Of a stretch of 64,000 bases of DNA, positions 36,671 to 45,272 are shown in pieces. The translations under genes were made by a program, and so were the position numbers. The DNA is from Bin87 sp965221295 (GTDB lineage: Bacteria > Chloroflexota > Dehalococcoidia > Lucifugimonadales > UBA3495). The stretch is from positions 248,001-312,000 of the forward strand of contig OZ244879.1 in NCBI GenBank assembly GCA_965221295.1, given 5' to 3'. Position 1 is the first letter of the stretch. Every line of letters starts with the position of its first letter. The notes under the pieces were generated by a model. The model made no database searches. It was not told where the DNA came from and was given only the letters and a program-made list of their open reading frames with translations.

Positions 36671-36676
36671 TATACT
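36671..36676 (+). promoter_or_regulatory. Possible -10 box (TATACT) for the TPP enzyme genes
   Basis: TATACT lies 33 nt upstream of ATG 36709, just after the nitroreductase stop. No good -35 is visible. Confidence 0.3.
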
Positions 36677-36708
36677 TACCGGCAAATCATTCTGAGGAGA
36701 GCGCTGCC

Positions 36709-37215
36709 ATGCCCTGGGCAGAGACCATCGTTGACACCCTGAAGAAGTGGGACACCTCGCTCATCGCGTACGTCCCCGACATATCCATCGACAAGGTAAC
36801 CAGCATCATAGAAGCCGACCCATTCTTTCACCTGGTGTCCTGCACCCGGGAGGAAGAGGCCGTGGGTGTCGCCGTGGGCAGCTACGCCGTGGGCCGGAAC
36901 GCGGCGGTGTTCATGCAGTCCAGCGGTTTCGGCAACAGCATCAACGGAATCGCCAGCCTGTGCCTGCCGGCGCGAACGCCCATCCCCATCTTCATGAACC
37001 TGCGCGGGCAGGTGGGAGAGTTCAACATCGCCCAGGTCGCCATGGGCCGCAACACCAAGCCGATCCTGGACCTGTTCGGCATCGCCCACTACACCATCGA
37101 AAGCGAAGACCGCATGGATACCCTGCTCGACGGCGTAATGAAGCTCTGCCACGCCCACCGCAATCCGGTCGCCATCTGCATGACTCCCATGCTGCACGGA
37201 GGAAAAATTGCTTAG
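36709..37215 (+). CDS. TPP enzyme, pyrimidine-binding subunit (sulfopyruvate decarboxylase alpha-like)
   Basis: This is a 168-residue protein. MPWAETIVDTLKKWDTSLIAYVPD, SCTREEEAVGVAVGSYAVGRN with the catalytic TPP Glu, and MQSSGFGNSINGIASLCLPARTP match ComD-type N-terminal subunits of sulfopyruvate/phosphonopyruvate decarboxylases. It needs the next gene product to make a complete TPP site. Sulfonate (e.g. sulfolactate/cysteate) or related 2-oxoacid metabolism is plausible. Confidence 0.82.
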   Translation: MPWAETIVDTLKKWDTSLIAYVPDISIDKVTSIIEADPFFHLVSCTREEEAVGVAVGSYAVGRNAAVFMQSSGFGNSINGIASLCLPARTPIPIFMNLRGQVGEFNIAQVAMGRNTKPILDLFGIAHYTIESEDRMDTLLDGVMKLCHAHRNPVAICMTPMLHGGKIA

Positions 37216-37765
37216 GTTTGACGCAACGCAACTGGTCCTGCGCCACGCCGGCGACTCGCCCATCGTGGGCAACCTGGGGCCCACCAGCGACGAGCTTTAC
37301 CACGCCGGACATCGCGACCGCAATTTCTACACCTACGGCAACATGGGCCTGTGCTCTTCCATCGCTCTGGGCATGGCGCTATCCACCGACGAAAAGGTGA
37401 TTTCACTGGACGGCGACGGCTCGCTCCTGATGAATCTGGGAACCGTGGCCACCATCGGACGGGAGATGCCGGAGAACCTGGTGGTGGTGGTTTGGGACAA
37501 CGAAGCCTGGGCGCAGACCGGAGGTCAGCCCAGCCACACGGCCACCAACGCCAACCTCGAGGACGTGGCGAAGTCCTGCGGCATCAGCAAGACCACCACC
37601 GTTGACGACCTGGAAACCCTCGAGGAGGCCTTCGGCCGCGCCATGAACGAACCCGGCCCCTGGTTCATAGTGGCCAAGATCGAAGAGGCGGCGGAATACA
37701 TGCCCGTGGCTCCGGTGGAACCAGAGTTCACCCTGTACCGCTTCCGCAACACCTACGTGGAGTGA
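37208..37765 (+). CDS. TPP enzyme, pyrophosphate-binding subunit (sulfopyruvate decarboxylase beta-like)
   Basis: This is a 185-residue protein. ISLDGDGSLLMNLGTVATIG followed by REMPENLVVVVWDN is the GDG...N TPP/Mg-binding motif. YTYGNMGLCSSIALGMAL is typical of ComE-like subunits. The start is TTG 37208 with GGAGG about 6 nt before it, overlapping the alpha gene by 8 nt. The two small subunits correspond to one full-length decarboxylase split in two. Confidence 0.83.
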   Translation: MLRFDATQLVLRHAGDSPIVGNLGPTSDELYHAGHRDRNFYTYGNMGLCSSIALGMALSTDEKVISLDGDGSLLMNLGTVATIGREMPENLVVVVWDNEAWAQTGGQPSHTATNANLEDVAKSCGISKTTTVDDLETLEEAFGRAMNEPGPWFIVAKIEEAAEYMPVAPVEPEFTLYRFRNTYVE

Positions 37766-37783
37766 TGGTGAGGCATCAAGGGT

Positions 37784-38525
37784 GTGAGATACAGCGATTG
37801 CATCGTCTATGCCGACGAGAGCGGGGATCCGAATCCTGCGAGGATTGACCCCAAATATCCGGTTTTTGTCCTGAACTTCTGCGTGTTTGGAAAGGACGTT
37901 TACCTTGACTCCGCGCTGCCGGCGGTGGCGGCGTTCAAATTTGCGCATTTCGGGCACGACATGGTGGTACTGCACGAGAACGAAATACGTTTACAGAAAC
38001 CACCTTTCGCATTTTTGAGGGACCAGCGGAAGCGGGAGTTGTTCATGGAAGGAGTGGCCCAAATAATCCGTGAGGCGGATTTCACCATCATCGCGGCGGT
38101 CGTTGACAAACACCGATTGGGGAATCGGTATGTCAGCTCCACTGAAGTCTATGAACTGGCGCTCGGTGCCTGCATAGGACGTCTCAGTAGATTTCTGGAG
38201 GCCCGCGGGGATGGCGACCGAACGGCGCACATCATCATCGAAAGCAGAGGGAAAGGTGGAGATGGTGAACTGAAGAATGCCTTCCAGCGTATTCAGCGCG
38301 GTGAAAACTCGGTAGAAAGAACAAAGACGGGATTGGACATCGAATTCGCCGACAAGAAAAACCAACTCAACCGGGTTACAGATAGCGGAGTTGATCGCTA
38401 GACCGATTGGAATGCATTTCATCAAACCCGAACAATCAAATAGAGCTTGGGATTCGCTCCAACCAAAGCTCCTGCTCTCCCCGAAAGGCGATGTGGAAAG
38501 ATGGGGTCTGACGATGCTGCCTTAA
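37784..38525 (+). pseudogene. DUF3800 protein, frameshifted near its C-terminus
   Basis: The frame starts MRYSDCIVYADESGDPNPARID, the 'YADESG' mark of DUF3800 (RNase H-like fold), and is typical to DIEFADKKNQLN near 38370. Then it reads RVTDSGVDR and stops at 38401. Shifting the frame by one gives LQIAELIARPIGMHFIKPEQ and continues to TAA 38523-38525, exactly the expected 'LQIADLIARPIG' family end. One extra base in AACCGGGTT (38371-38379) explains it. This is either a real mutation or a sequencing error. Confidence 0.8.
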
Positions 38526-38530
38526 CAGGG

Positions 38531-38556
38531 AAAAGCCCCGGAACAGTCCGGGGCTT
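38531..38556 (-). terminator. Intrinsic terminator of the minus-strand RNA
   Basis: AAGCCCCGGA-CTGT-TCCGGGGCTTTT on the minus strand has a perfect 10-bp GC-rich stem, a 4-nt loop and a U-run. Confidence 0.8.
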
Positions 38557-38707
38557 ATGACATGGATTGGAAATTACCCTGGCCTTCAACGCGCGGCCCG
38601 TACTGCTCCGGGTCGATCGCCGGTAAGGAACACCCCTACCTTCAACGTACTTGAATACAAGCGGACTAGCCGCGTCCAAGTCGCCGGCCGTAACCACCCC
38701 CAATCCC
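38531..38707 (-). ncRNA. Putative structured small RNA of about 177 nt, 6S-like architecture
   Basis: On the minus strand a promoter (TTGGCA-17-TATGAT) would start transcription at G38707, and a strong terminator ends at 38531. The transcript's first bases GGATTGG (38706-38700) pair perfectly with CCAATCC (38570-38564). GGTTAC/GTAATT and CGCGGC/GCCGCG extend this into a long-range stem, with inner hairpins CTTG-TATT-CAAG, GGTAGGG/CCTTACC and CCCG/CGGG. A possible reading frame has codon use unlike neighbouring genes. A closed rod with inner loops and this length recall 6S RNA, but the identity is unproven. Confidence 0.5.
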
Positions 38708-38713
38708 ACTAGC

Positions 38714-38742
38714 ATCATAGCACAATAAAAATGCCATGCCAA
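38714..38742 (-). promoter_or_regulatory. Sigma-70-type promoter of the minus-strand RNA
   Basis: Minus strand: TTGGCA (38742-38737), spacer of exactly 17 nt, TATGAT (38719-38714). The predicted start at 38707 coincides with the first base of the closing stem of the RNA. Confidence 0.65.
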
Positions 38743-38954
38743 ATGGTACAATTTTTGTAGCATTATAGCGTCGCTATCGTCCTGCATGATGGGACCCGAA
38801 AACTACTCCGAGTTTGTTTCGGCGCCCTGGCGAGCTGCCGGGCCCCGGTTTGCCAGCCCTGCCCCGTTGGTCTATCATTGCGGTCAACGGTTGTGGTCGC
38901 CGGTCCATGCCCCAAAGCGATATGACCCAATGCAATTCGGAGACAACCAACCCG

Positions 38955-40019
38955 ATGACCCAGGCCACCAGTTCTTCCCCTATCGAGACCGACATCGAGG
39001 CCGACGCCGAATCTGACATTGCGACCGTCGGGACCATCGCGGCGGGGTTGCCGGCCGGATTGACCGCAGACGACCTGGTTGAAGTATGTCGGCAGATGAT
39101 CCTGACGCGCGCCATGGACGAGCGCATTTGGATGATGAACCGGCAGGGCAAGGTTCCCATCGCGGCCTCGTGCCAGGGCCATGAGGCGGCGCAGCTGGGT
39201 TCGCTGCTGGCCGCGCAGAAAGACGGCGATTGCTTCCTCTTCCCCTACTACCGGGATCTGGCGCTCAAGATGGCCGTTGGGCTGACGCCGCGCCAGGTGA
39301 TGCTGTCCTTCATGGGCAAGGAAGGCGAACCGTACTCCGGCGCCAGGCAATTTCCCCTGCAGGGCGCCGACCTGCCCCGACGCGTCATCCAGATCTCCAA
39401 CGTGGTGGCCGCCAGCCTGACCCAGAGCGTGGGGTACGCGCTGGCCTGCAAGATGTTGGGCGACGCCACGGTGACCCTCTGCTATTTTGGAGATGGCGCC
39501 ACCAGCCAGGGCGAAACCCACGAAGCCATGAACTTCGCGGCCATCCACAAACTGCCGGTGGTTTTCATCTGCGAGAACAACAAGTTCGCCATTTCAACTC
39601 CGCAGGAATCTCAGATGGTGGTGGGCGACGTGGCGGCCCGGGCGGAAGGCTACGGGTTCCCTGGCTTTGTCGTCGATGGTTTGGACGTGATCGCCTGCTA
39701 CGAGGCGACGCGCCAGGCCATCGAACGCGCGCGCAGCGACGGCCCGACCCTGGTGGAAATGAAGGTGGAGCGCTTCATGCCTCATACCACCGACGACGAC
39801 GACCGCCGTTACCGAGACCGCGACGCGCTGGACGCGGCCCGACAATACGATCCGGTGGCGGTGTTCCCGGCTCAACTGGTGGAACAGGGAATCCTGACCC
39901 AGGCTCAGGCAGACGAATTCCGCGAGGACGCCCAGCGACAGGTGAACGACGCGACGGACTTTGCGGACGCCGCGCAACCGCCGGACGCCGCCACCATATA
40001 CGACCACCTGTATGTCTAG
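38955..40019 (+). CDS. 2-oxoacid dehydrogenase E1 alpha subunit (branched-chain/pyruvate type)
   Basis: This is a 354-residue protein from ATG 38955 (ATGs at 38907 and 38922 are alternatives; GGAG lies 11 nt before this one). It has MILTRAMDERIWMMNRQGKVP, LCYFGDGATSQGETHEAMNFAAI and ICENNKFAISTP (TPP-binding GDG...N). DDDRRYRDRDALDAARQYDPV includes the phosphorylation-loop-like region. It decarboxylates 2-oxoacids with TPP. Following genes encode E1 beta, E2 and LipB. Confidence 0.9.
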   Translation: MTQATSSSPIETDIEADAESDIATVGTIAAGLPAGLTADDLVEVCRQMILTRAMDERIWMMNRQGKVPIAASCQGHEAAQLGSLLAAQKDGDCFLFPYYRDLALKMAVGLTPRQVMLSFMGKEGEPYSGARQFPLQGADLPRRVIQISNVVAASLTQSVGYALACKMLGDATVTLCYFGDGATSQGETHEAMNFAAIHKLPVVFICENNKFAISTPQESQMVVGDVAARAEGYGFPGFVVDGLDVIACYEATRQAIERARSDGPTLVEMKVERFMPHTTDDDDRRYRDRDALDAARQYDPVAVFPAQLVEQGILTQAQADEFREDAQRQVNDATDFADAAQPPDAATIYDHLYV

Positions 40020-40090
40020 CGGCCCGGACAGATTGACACCGACCGATTGGCGCCAGCCGTCCGCAATTGCAATTCAAGGAGCCGCGAAAC

Positions 40091-40360
40091 GTGGTAATCG
40101 CCAAATTCCTCGATGAAAAGCTGCTGGAACCCAAGCGGCAACAACTGCGTCGCGACTTCGCCGAAATGTTCGCGGAAGGATACACTACGGGTCGGGCCGA
40201 AGGTCGATCCGAGGCCATCGCCCAAGTACGCTCTTGGTTGGCGGAAAGCGGCATTGACTTGGACGCGCACATTTATTCAGCGCGGCTACACGCTTGGCTA
40301 AGCGCTCCACGTGAACGGCGCATTCCGTCGCCGCCCAATCCGACGCCCCGGACAACGTAA
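40091..40360 (+). CDS. Small uncharacterised protein between E1 alpha and E1 beta
   Basis: This is an 89-residue protein starting at GTG 40091 with AAGGAG (40077-40082) 8 nt before it. The first 70 residues (IAKFLDEKLLEPKRQQLRRDFAEMF, then GRAEGRSEAIAQVRSWLAES) are charged and helical with a short GR-AEGR repeat. The end is Pro/Arg-rich. I do not recognise it. Placement inside an operon and the good ribosome site suggest that it is real. Confidence 0.5.
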   Translation: MVIAKFLDEKLLEPKRQQLRRDFAEMFAEGYTTGRAEGRSEAIAQVRSWLAESGIDLDAHIYSARLHAWLSAPRERRIPSPPNPTPRTT

Positions 40361-40374
40361 CAGGCGGCACAACG

Positions 40375-41358
40375 ATGGCAGAGATGACGGTTATCGAAGC
40401 GGTGCGCTCGGCGCTTCGTGAGGAAATGGAGCGGGACGACCGCGTTTTCGTAATGGGCGAAGACGTTGGCCAGCGCGGCGGCGTGTTCCTGGCGACCCAG
40501 GGCTTCATCGAGGATTTCGGCCCCCAGCGCGTCATGGACACCCCGCTGGCGGAAGCGTCGATCATGGGCATTGCCCTGGGCGCGGCGTTCCGAGGGATGC
40601 GCCCCATTCCAGAAGTGCAGTTCTCGGACTTCGTGTGGCCCAGCGTCAACCAGTTGATCGGCGAGGCCGCCCGCTCCCATTACGGCACCAACGGCGCCCT
40701 GAAGGTACCCATGACGGTGCGCATTCCCTACGGCGGCGGGATCCGCGGCGGCCTCTTCCACTCTCAAAATGTCGAGGCGCTGTTCTTCCATACACCCGGG
40801 CTGCTCGTGGTGACCCCGGCCACGCCCTATGAGGCCAAGGGGCTGCTGAAATCGGCCATCCGCGATGACAATCCGGTCATCTTCCTGGAGCACAAGAAGA
40901 CCTATCGTCTCGTGCGCGGCGAGGTTCCCGACGAAGAGTACACGCTGCCCATCGGCCCTGCGGACATCAAGCGGGTCGGCGCCGACGTGACCGTGGTGAG
41001 TTACGGGCTGGCCATGCACTATTGCCTGGCCGCGGCGGCCACGGTCGCCGCCGACGGCATCGGCGCGGAGGTGGTGGACCTGCGGACCCTAAAACCGCTG
41101 GATACCGAAACCATATTGCAATCGGTGCAGAAGACGGGCAAGCTGCTCGTGGTGCACGAGGACAACATCAGCGGCGGCATTGGCGCGGAGATCGCGGCCC
41201 TGGCAGCCGACGAAGCCTTCGAATATTTGGACGCCCCCATCGCGCGCCTCTGCGGACCCGACGTGCCCACCATGCCCTTCGCCCAGTCTCTGGAAGACGC
41301 CTACATGCCCAGCCCGGCGGCGATCGCCGCGGAAATTCGCCGGTTGGCGGCCTACTGA
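40375..41358 (+). CDS. 2-oxoacid dehydrogenase E1 beta subunit
   Basis: This is a 327-residue protein. MTVIEAVRSALREEMERDDRVFVMGEDVGQRGGVF, FGPQRVMDTPLAEASIMGIALGAAFRG and EVQFSDFVWPSVNQL are the family hallmarks, with the TPP-binding Glu. GAEVVDLRTLKPLDTETIL is in the C-terminal transketolase domain. It pairs with E1 alpha to make the alpha2beta2 decarboxylase. Branched-chain rather than pyruvate specificity is common for this two-subunit type, but it is not decided here. Confidence 0.93.
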   Translation: MAEMTVIEAVRSALREEMERDDRVFVMGEDVGQRGGVFLATQGFIEDFGPQRVMDTPLAEASIMGIALGAAFRGMRPIPEVQFSDFVWPSVNQLIGEAARSHYGTNGALKVPMTVRIPYGGGIRGGLFHSQNVEALFFHTPGLLVVTPATPYEAKGLLKSAIRDDNPVIFLEHKKTYRLVRGEVPDEEYTLPIGPADIKRVGADVTVVSYGLAMHYCLAAAATVAADGIGAEVVDLRTLKPLDTETILQSVQKTGKLLVVHEDNISGGIGAEIAALAADEAFEYLDAPIARLCGPDVPTMPFAQSLEDAYMPSPAAIAAEIRRLAAY

Positions 41359-41388
41359 CCGCAGCCTGACAACCTGAGGATTTGATCC

Positions 41389-42936
41389 GTGGCACAGTTT
41401 ATTGAGCTTCCCCACGTCGGTGAGAGCGTCGTTGAGGGCACCATCGGGAAGTGGCTGAAGCAGCCAGGAGACCACGTTGAGCGTTACGACCCGCTGGTAG
41501 AGGTGGTCACCGACAAGGTGACCATGGAGGTTCCCTCTCCCGTTTCTGGGGAGTTGCTGCGCATCATCGCCCAGGAAGGCGAAACGGTGCCCATGGGCGC
41601 TCCCATAGCCGAAGTGGAAACTCAGGGCAGCCCGGCCCCGGCCGCTGCGCAACCCGCCGCGACTTCATCAGAAATCGGCGCGGTCGAGACTGGCGCGGCA
41701 AAAATCGGCGCGGCGGAGATTGGAGGTTCGCAGAGCGGCCCGTCGGCTGCCGTGTCCCCAGATCCAGCCGCATCTTCAGCCACCGTTCCGGTGGCGTACC
41801 TGATCGACGCGCAGCCCGTCGGACCCACCGGCGGCTCGGCGGTGGAAGCGCTGGCGGAAGCCGAAGCCGCCGCGGCGGCGCCAACCCCGGTCGCGCCAAC
41901 TCCGGCATTGCCAACGCGTCCCCAACCATCGGCGGCCCATGCTGTCATCCGCGAGGGGGGCGGCGCCAAGGGTCCAAATCGTTTGTCCCCCGCAGTGCGC
42001 CGGTTGGCGCGAGAGCGCAACGTCAATGTGGACGACATCGCCGGCACGGGAATGGGCGGGCGTGTAACGCGAAACGACGTGTTGCGCTACCTGGAATCTG
42101 GCACTGGGAGAGTAGGGGAACCCGTAGCCCGGGAACTCGGGACAGGCGGCGCTTCGCTGGTCGGCGCGCCCGAATCCTCTGCCCCCACGCCGGAGCGCGA
42201 GCCCGGCTCCCGCGCGCCCGGCCCCCGCGCGGACGGCCCAGAGGAAGAACGGACGCCGCTGACGCCAGTGCGCCGCATGATCGCCCAGGCCATGGAACGG
42301 TCGGCGCGGGAGATTCCCCACGCGTGGAGCATGGTGGAAGTGGACATCACCCGCCTGGTGGCCCTGCGCGGCCGCGAACGCGACGGTTTCCGGAGCCGGG
42401 AGGGCGTCAACCTGACCTACCTGCCCTTTGCGCTCAAAGCCGTCGCCGGCGCGTTGAAGGACAACCCAACGCTCAACGCATCATGGGGCGACGACTGCAT
42501 CGTGCTGAAGCGTCGCATCAACCTGGGAATCGCCGTGGCCGCTCCGTCCGGGCTGGTGGTTCCCGTCATCCACGATGCCGACCGGTTGAGCATCGCCGGG
42601 CTGGCCCACGCGGTTGGCGGCCTCTCGACGAAGGCCCACGCTGGCAACCTGCGGCTGGAGGACGTACAGGGCGGAACCTTCACGGTGAACAATACCGGCG
42701 CCCTGGGCAGCGTTCTGGGCGGTCCCATCATCAACCACCCGCAGGCGGCGATCATTACCACCGAGGCGGCCCAGCAGCGGCCTGTGGTCATCAACGACGC
42801 CATTGCCATACGGTGGATGATGAACCTGTGCCTATCCTTCGACCACCGGATCAACGACGGAGCCGAGGCCGGGGCGTTCCTGCAATCGGTGAAGGGTCGC
42901 CTGGAAGCGTTCGATGGCGACACTCCAATTTACTGA
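41389..42936 (+). CDS. 2-oxoacid dehydrogenase E2 (dihydrolipoamide acyltransferase)
   Basis: This is a 515-residue protein. The lipoyl domain spans residues 1-80 with the lipoylated Lys near 43 in VVTDKVTMEVPSP. An Ala/Pro/Gly-rich linker follows (with repeated EIGAVETGAAKIGAAEIG). A peripheral-subunit-binding domain is LSPAVRRLARERNVNVDDIA, then GTGMGGRVTRNDVL. The catalytic domain ends in SFDHRINDGAEA with the active-site His. It transfers acyl groups to CoA. The 3' end overlaps lipB by 23 nt. Confidence 0.95.
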   Translation: MAQFIELPHVGESVVEGTIGKWLKQPGDHVERYDPLVEVVTDKVTMEVPSPVSGELLRIIAQEGETVPMGAPIAEVETQGSPAPAAAQPAATSSEIGAVETGAAKIGAAEIGGSQSGPSAAVSPDPAASSATVPVAYLIDAQPVGPTGGSAVEALAEAEAAAAAPTPVAPTPALPTRPQPSAAHAVIREGGGAKGPNRLSPAVRRLARERNVNVDDIAGTGMGGRVTRNDVLRYLESGTGRVGEPVARELGTGGASLVGAPESSAPTPEREPGSRAPGPRADGPEEERTPLTPVRRMIAQAMERSAREIPHAWSMVEVDITRLVALRGRERDGFRSREGVNLTYLPFALKAVAGALKDNPTLNASWGDDCIVLKRRINLGIAVAAPSGLVVPVIHDADRLSIAGLAHAVGGLSTKAHAGNLRLEDVQGGTFTVNNTGALGSVLGGPIINHPQAAIITTEAAQQRPVVINDAIAIRWMMNLCLSFDHRINDGAEAGAFLQSVKGRLEAFDGDTPIY

Positions 42937-43645
42937 ACGACAGGCCCCGGTGGGTTCTGGCGCGGGCTCTGGCATGAGTTCCGGCGCGGACGCCGGCATG
43001 TGTCGGATCATCCGCGCCGGGCGGGTTTCCTACCGGACGGCATGGGAGCGGCAGGTGGACCTGGCGCGGCAAGTTCGGGAAGGGTCGGCGCCCGAGACCC
43101 TGCTGCTGCTGGAACACCCCCACACGTACACCAAAGGCCGCCTGGCGCCAGATTCCGACCTGCTGCTGGACGCCGTGACCCGGGCGGAGCGCGGCATCGA
43201 CGTGGTGGAAACGGACCGGGGCGGGCTGATCACATACCATGGCCCCGGGCAACTGGTCGCCTATCCCATCATCCGGTTGCGTGGCCGGGGCGGCCCCCAT
43301 TGGTACGTGCGCGCCCTGGAGCGCATCATCATGGCGACCCTGACGCAGTGTGGGCTGACCTCGACTGTGGTGACAGGGCTGACCGGAGTGTGGACGGCGG
43401 ACGGTCAACGGAAGCTGGCGGCCATTGGGGTGAAGATCGCCGGTGGCGTGGCCTACCACGGGTTCGCCATCAACGTGGATCCCGACCTGAAGATGTTCGA
43501 TGGCATCGTGCCCTGTGGGATCAGCGACCGGCAGGTTACCTCGCTGGCTGCGGAACTGGGCGCCGCGCCGGATATGGAAACGGCGTATGAGGCAACCGCC
43601 CGCCAATTCTGCGCCGAGTTTGGATTGGCGCCAAATTCGGATTGA
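42914..43645 (+). CDS. lipB: Octanoyltransferase (lipoate biosynthesis)
   Basis: This is a 243-residue protein. LLLLEHPHTYTKGR, ETDRGGLITYHGPGQLVAYPIIRLRG, KLAAIGVKIAGGVAYHGFAIN (catalytic Lys) and GIVPCGISDRQVTSLA (catalytic Cys) are all present. It moves octanoyl from ACP to lipoyl domains, so it prepares the E2 encoded just upstream. It overlaps E2, which argues for cotranscription. Its stop lies inside 17-bp tandem repeats. Confidence 0.95.
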   Translation: MATLQFTERQAPVGSGAGSGMSSGADAGMCRIIRAGRVSYRTAWERQVDLARQVREGSAPETLLLLEHPHTYTKGRLAPDSDLLLDAVTRAERGIDVVETDRGGLITYHGPGQLVAYPIIRLRGRGGPHWYVRALERIIMATLTQCGLTSTVVTGLTGVWTADGQRKLAAIGVKIAGGVAYHGFAINVDPDLKMFDGIVPCGISDRQVTSLAAELGAAPDMETAYEATARQFCAEFGLAPNSD

Positions 43646-43706
43646 TGCCAAATTCGGATTGATGCCAAATTCGGATTGACGCCAAGGTTGGATCAACACC
43701 AAGGTG
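43622..43706 (+). repeat. 17-bp tandem repeats across the lipB end and GMC gene leader
   Basis: There are five units of GGATTGATGCCAAATTC-like sequence. The last, diverged unit (GGATCAACACCAAGGTG) supplies the AAGGTGG ribosome site of the following gene. The first encodes the last residues of LipB. Confidence 0.85.
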
Positions 43707-43715
43707 GCGACTGGG

Positions 43716-45263
43716 ATGCTCTATGACGTGATCATCGTGGGTGGCGGTTCGGCGGGTTGCGCGCTGGCGGCGAGGCTCTCGGAAAATCCCGCCAGATCTG
43801 TCCTGCTGCTGGAGGCGGGACCGGATTTCACGGACTTCGAGCATTGGCCGGCCGAGTTGAAAGATGCCGCCAGCCAGGAGGCATCGACGCCGGGCGGCCC
43901 ATACAACTGGTCATACCAGGCCACTGGCACGGAGCGGCAGCCGAGGCCGATGGAAATCGCCCGAGGCCGGGTCATCGGCGGCTCCGGCGCGGTGAACGGC
44001 CAGGTTTTCCTGCGGGGACTGCCCGAGGATTACGACGGGTGGGCGGCCCTGGGCAACCACGAATGGGCCTACGAACAAACTCTGCCCTTCTTCCGCAAGT
44101 TGGAATCGGATGCCGACGCGCGTGACGATTTCCACGGCGGCGACGGACCGATCCCGGTGGCGCGAGCCCCGCGTGAATCTTGGCATCCGTTCCAACGTGC
44201 TTTCGTAGATTCATGCGTCGCCATGGGATACCGGGAGGACGGGGACATGAACCATCCCGACTCCGGCGGCGTCGGCGCCGCGCCGATGAACAATCCGGCC
44301 GGCATCCGCATGAACTGCGCCCTGGCCTACCTGACCGCCGGCCGGTCTCGGCTGAACCTGACCATCCGCGGCAACGTGATGGCGCGGCGCGTATTGTTCG
44401 ATGGATCCACGGCGGTGGGCGTGGAGGTGGAAAGCGGCGGCGAAATCTTCCAGGCCTTCGGGAGCGAGATAGTGGTCAGCTGCAGCGGCATCGCGTCGCC
44501 CCAGCTGCTGATGCTCTCTGGCGTCGGGCCGGCGCAGGAGTTGGCCAGGTTGGGCATACCGGTCGTGCGGGAACTGCCGGGCGTGGGTCAGAACCTGCGT
44601 GATCATCCGCTGGTGTACGTTGACACTGCGCTGCGACCGGATTACGTCGCGCCCGATTTCGGCGGTTCCCGCATCCAGACCATGCTGCGGTACACCACCG
44701 ACGGATCGGCGTCGCGCAACGACATGCAGGTGTACGTGAACAACGTGGCCTCGGGGCCGAGCCCCCTGGGCAGCGGGCCGGGCGCTGAACGAGCCATCCT
44801 GAGAATGACCTGCATTCTGCAGCAGGCGGAAAGCGCCGGCGCGCTGCGCCTGGTGTCGTCTGATCCCCACGACCAGCCGGCCATCGACTATCGTTACCTG
44901 CAAAGCGAACGGGACCGCCGCCGGCTGCGGGAGGCGGTGCGCCTGTGCCGGAAAATACTGGCCCAGCCTGCCTTTGCATCCATCGTTGGAGCGGCCGTTT
45001 CCCCCACCGAGGCGGAATCCAGCGACGACGACGCGCTGGATGACTGGCTGCTCCGCAACGTGTTCACCACGTTCCACACGTCCGGGTCGTGCAAGATGGG
45101 TCCGGCGGACGACGCCATGGCGGTGGTGGACCAGTACTGCCGGGTGCGCGGGGTCAACAACCTGCGGGTGGTTGACATTTCAATCTGCCCGGACGTGGTG
45201 CGGGCCAACACCAACGCCACGGCGGTTATGATCGGCGAACGCGCCGCGGCGTTCTTCCCGTAG
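43716..45263 (+). CDS. GMC family FAD oxidoreductase (choline/alcohol dehydrogenase type)
   Basis: This is a 515-residue protein. It starts with MLYDVIIVGGGSAGCALAARLSEN (FAD Rossmann). EIARGRVIGGSGAVNGQVFLRG and CSGIASPQLLMLSGVGPAQEL are the two GMC signatures. The C-terminal FHTSGSCKMGP (active-site His) and ANTNATAVMIGE (Asn) are intact. It oxidises alcohols or sugars. ATG 43716 has AAGGTGG upstream; a GTG at 43704 is an alternative. There is no signal peptide. Confidence 0.9.
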   Translation: MLYDVIIVGGGSAGCALAARLSENPARSVLLLEAGPDFTDFEHWPAELKDAASQEASTPGGPYNWSYQATGTERQPRPMEIARGRVIGGSGAVNGQVFLRGLPEDYDGWAALGNHEWAYEQTLPFFRKLESDADARDDFHGGDGPIPVARAPRESWHPFQRAFVDSCVAMGYREDGDMNHPDSGGVGAAPMNNPAGIRMNCALAYLTAGRSRLNLTIRGNVMARRVLFDGSTAVGVEVESGGEIFQAFGSEIVVSCSGIASPQLLMLSGVGPAQELARLGIPVVRELPGVGQNLRDHPLVYVDTALRPDYVAPDFGGSRIQTMLRYTTDGSASRNDMQVYVNNVASGPSPLGSGPGAERAILRMTCILQQAESAGALRLVSSDPHDQPAIDYRYLQSERDRRRLREAVRLCRKILAQPAFASIVGAAVSPTEAESSDDDALDDWLLRNVFTTFHTSGSCKMGPADDAMAVVDQYCRVRGVNNLRVVDISICPDVVRANTNATAVMIGERAAAFFP

Positions 45264-45272
45264 GGGGCTGCG

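Noticed and set aside
38422..38787. A 121-residue minus-strand protein over the putative RNA
   Set aside because: Codon usage lacks the strong GC bias of neighbouring genes, and there is no ribosome site for the long form. The promoter, terminator and stems fit an RNA better.
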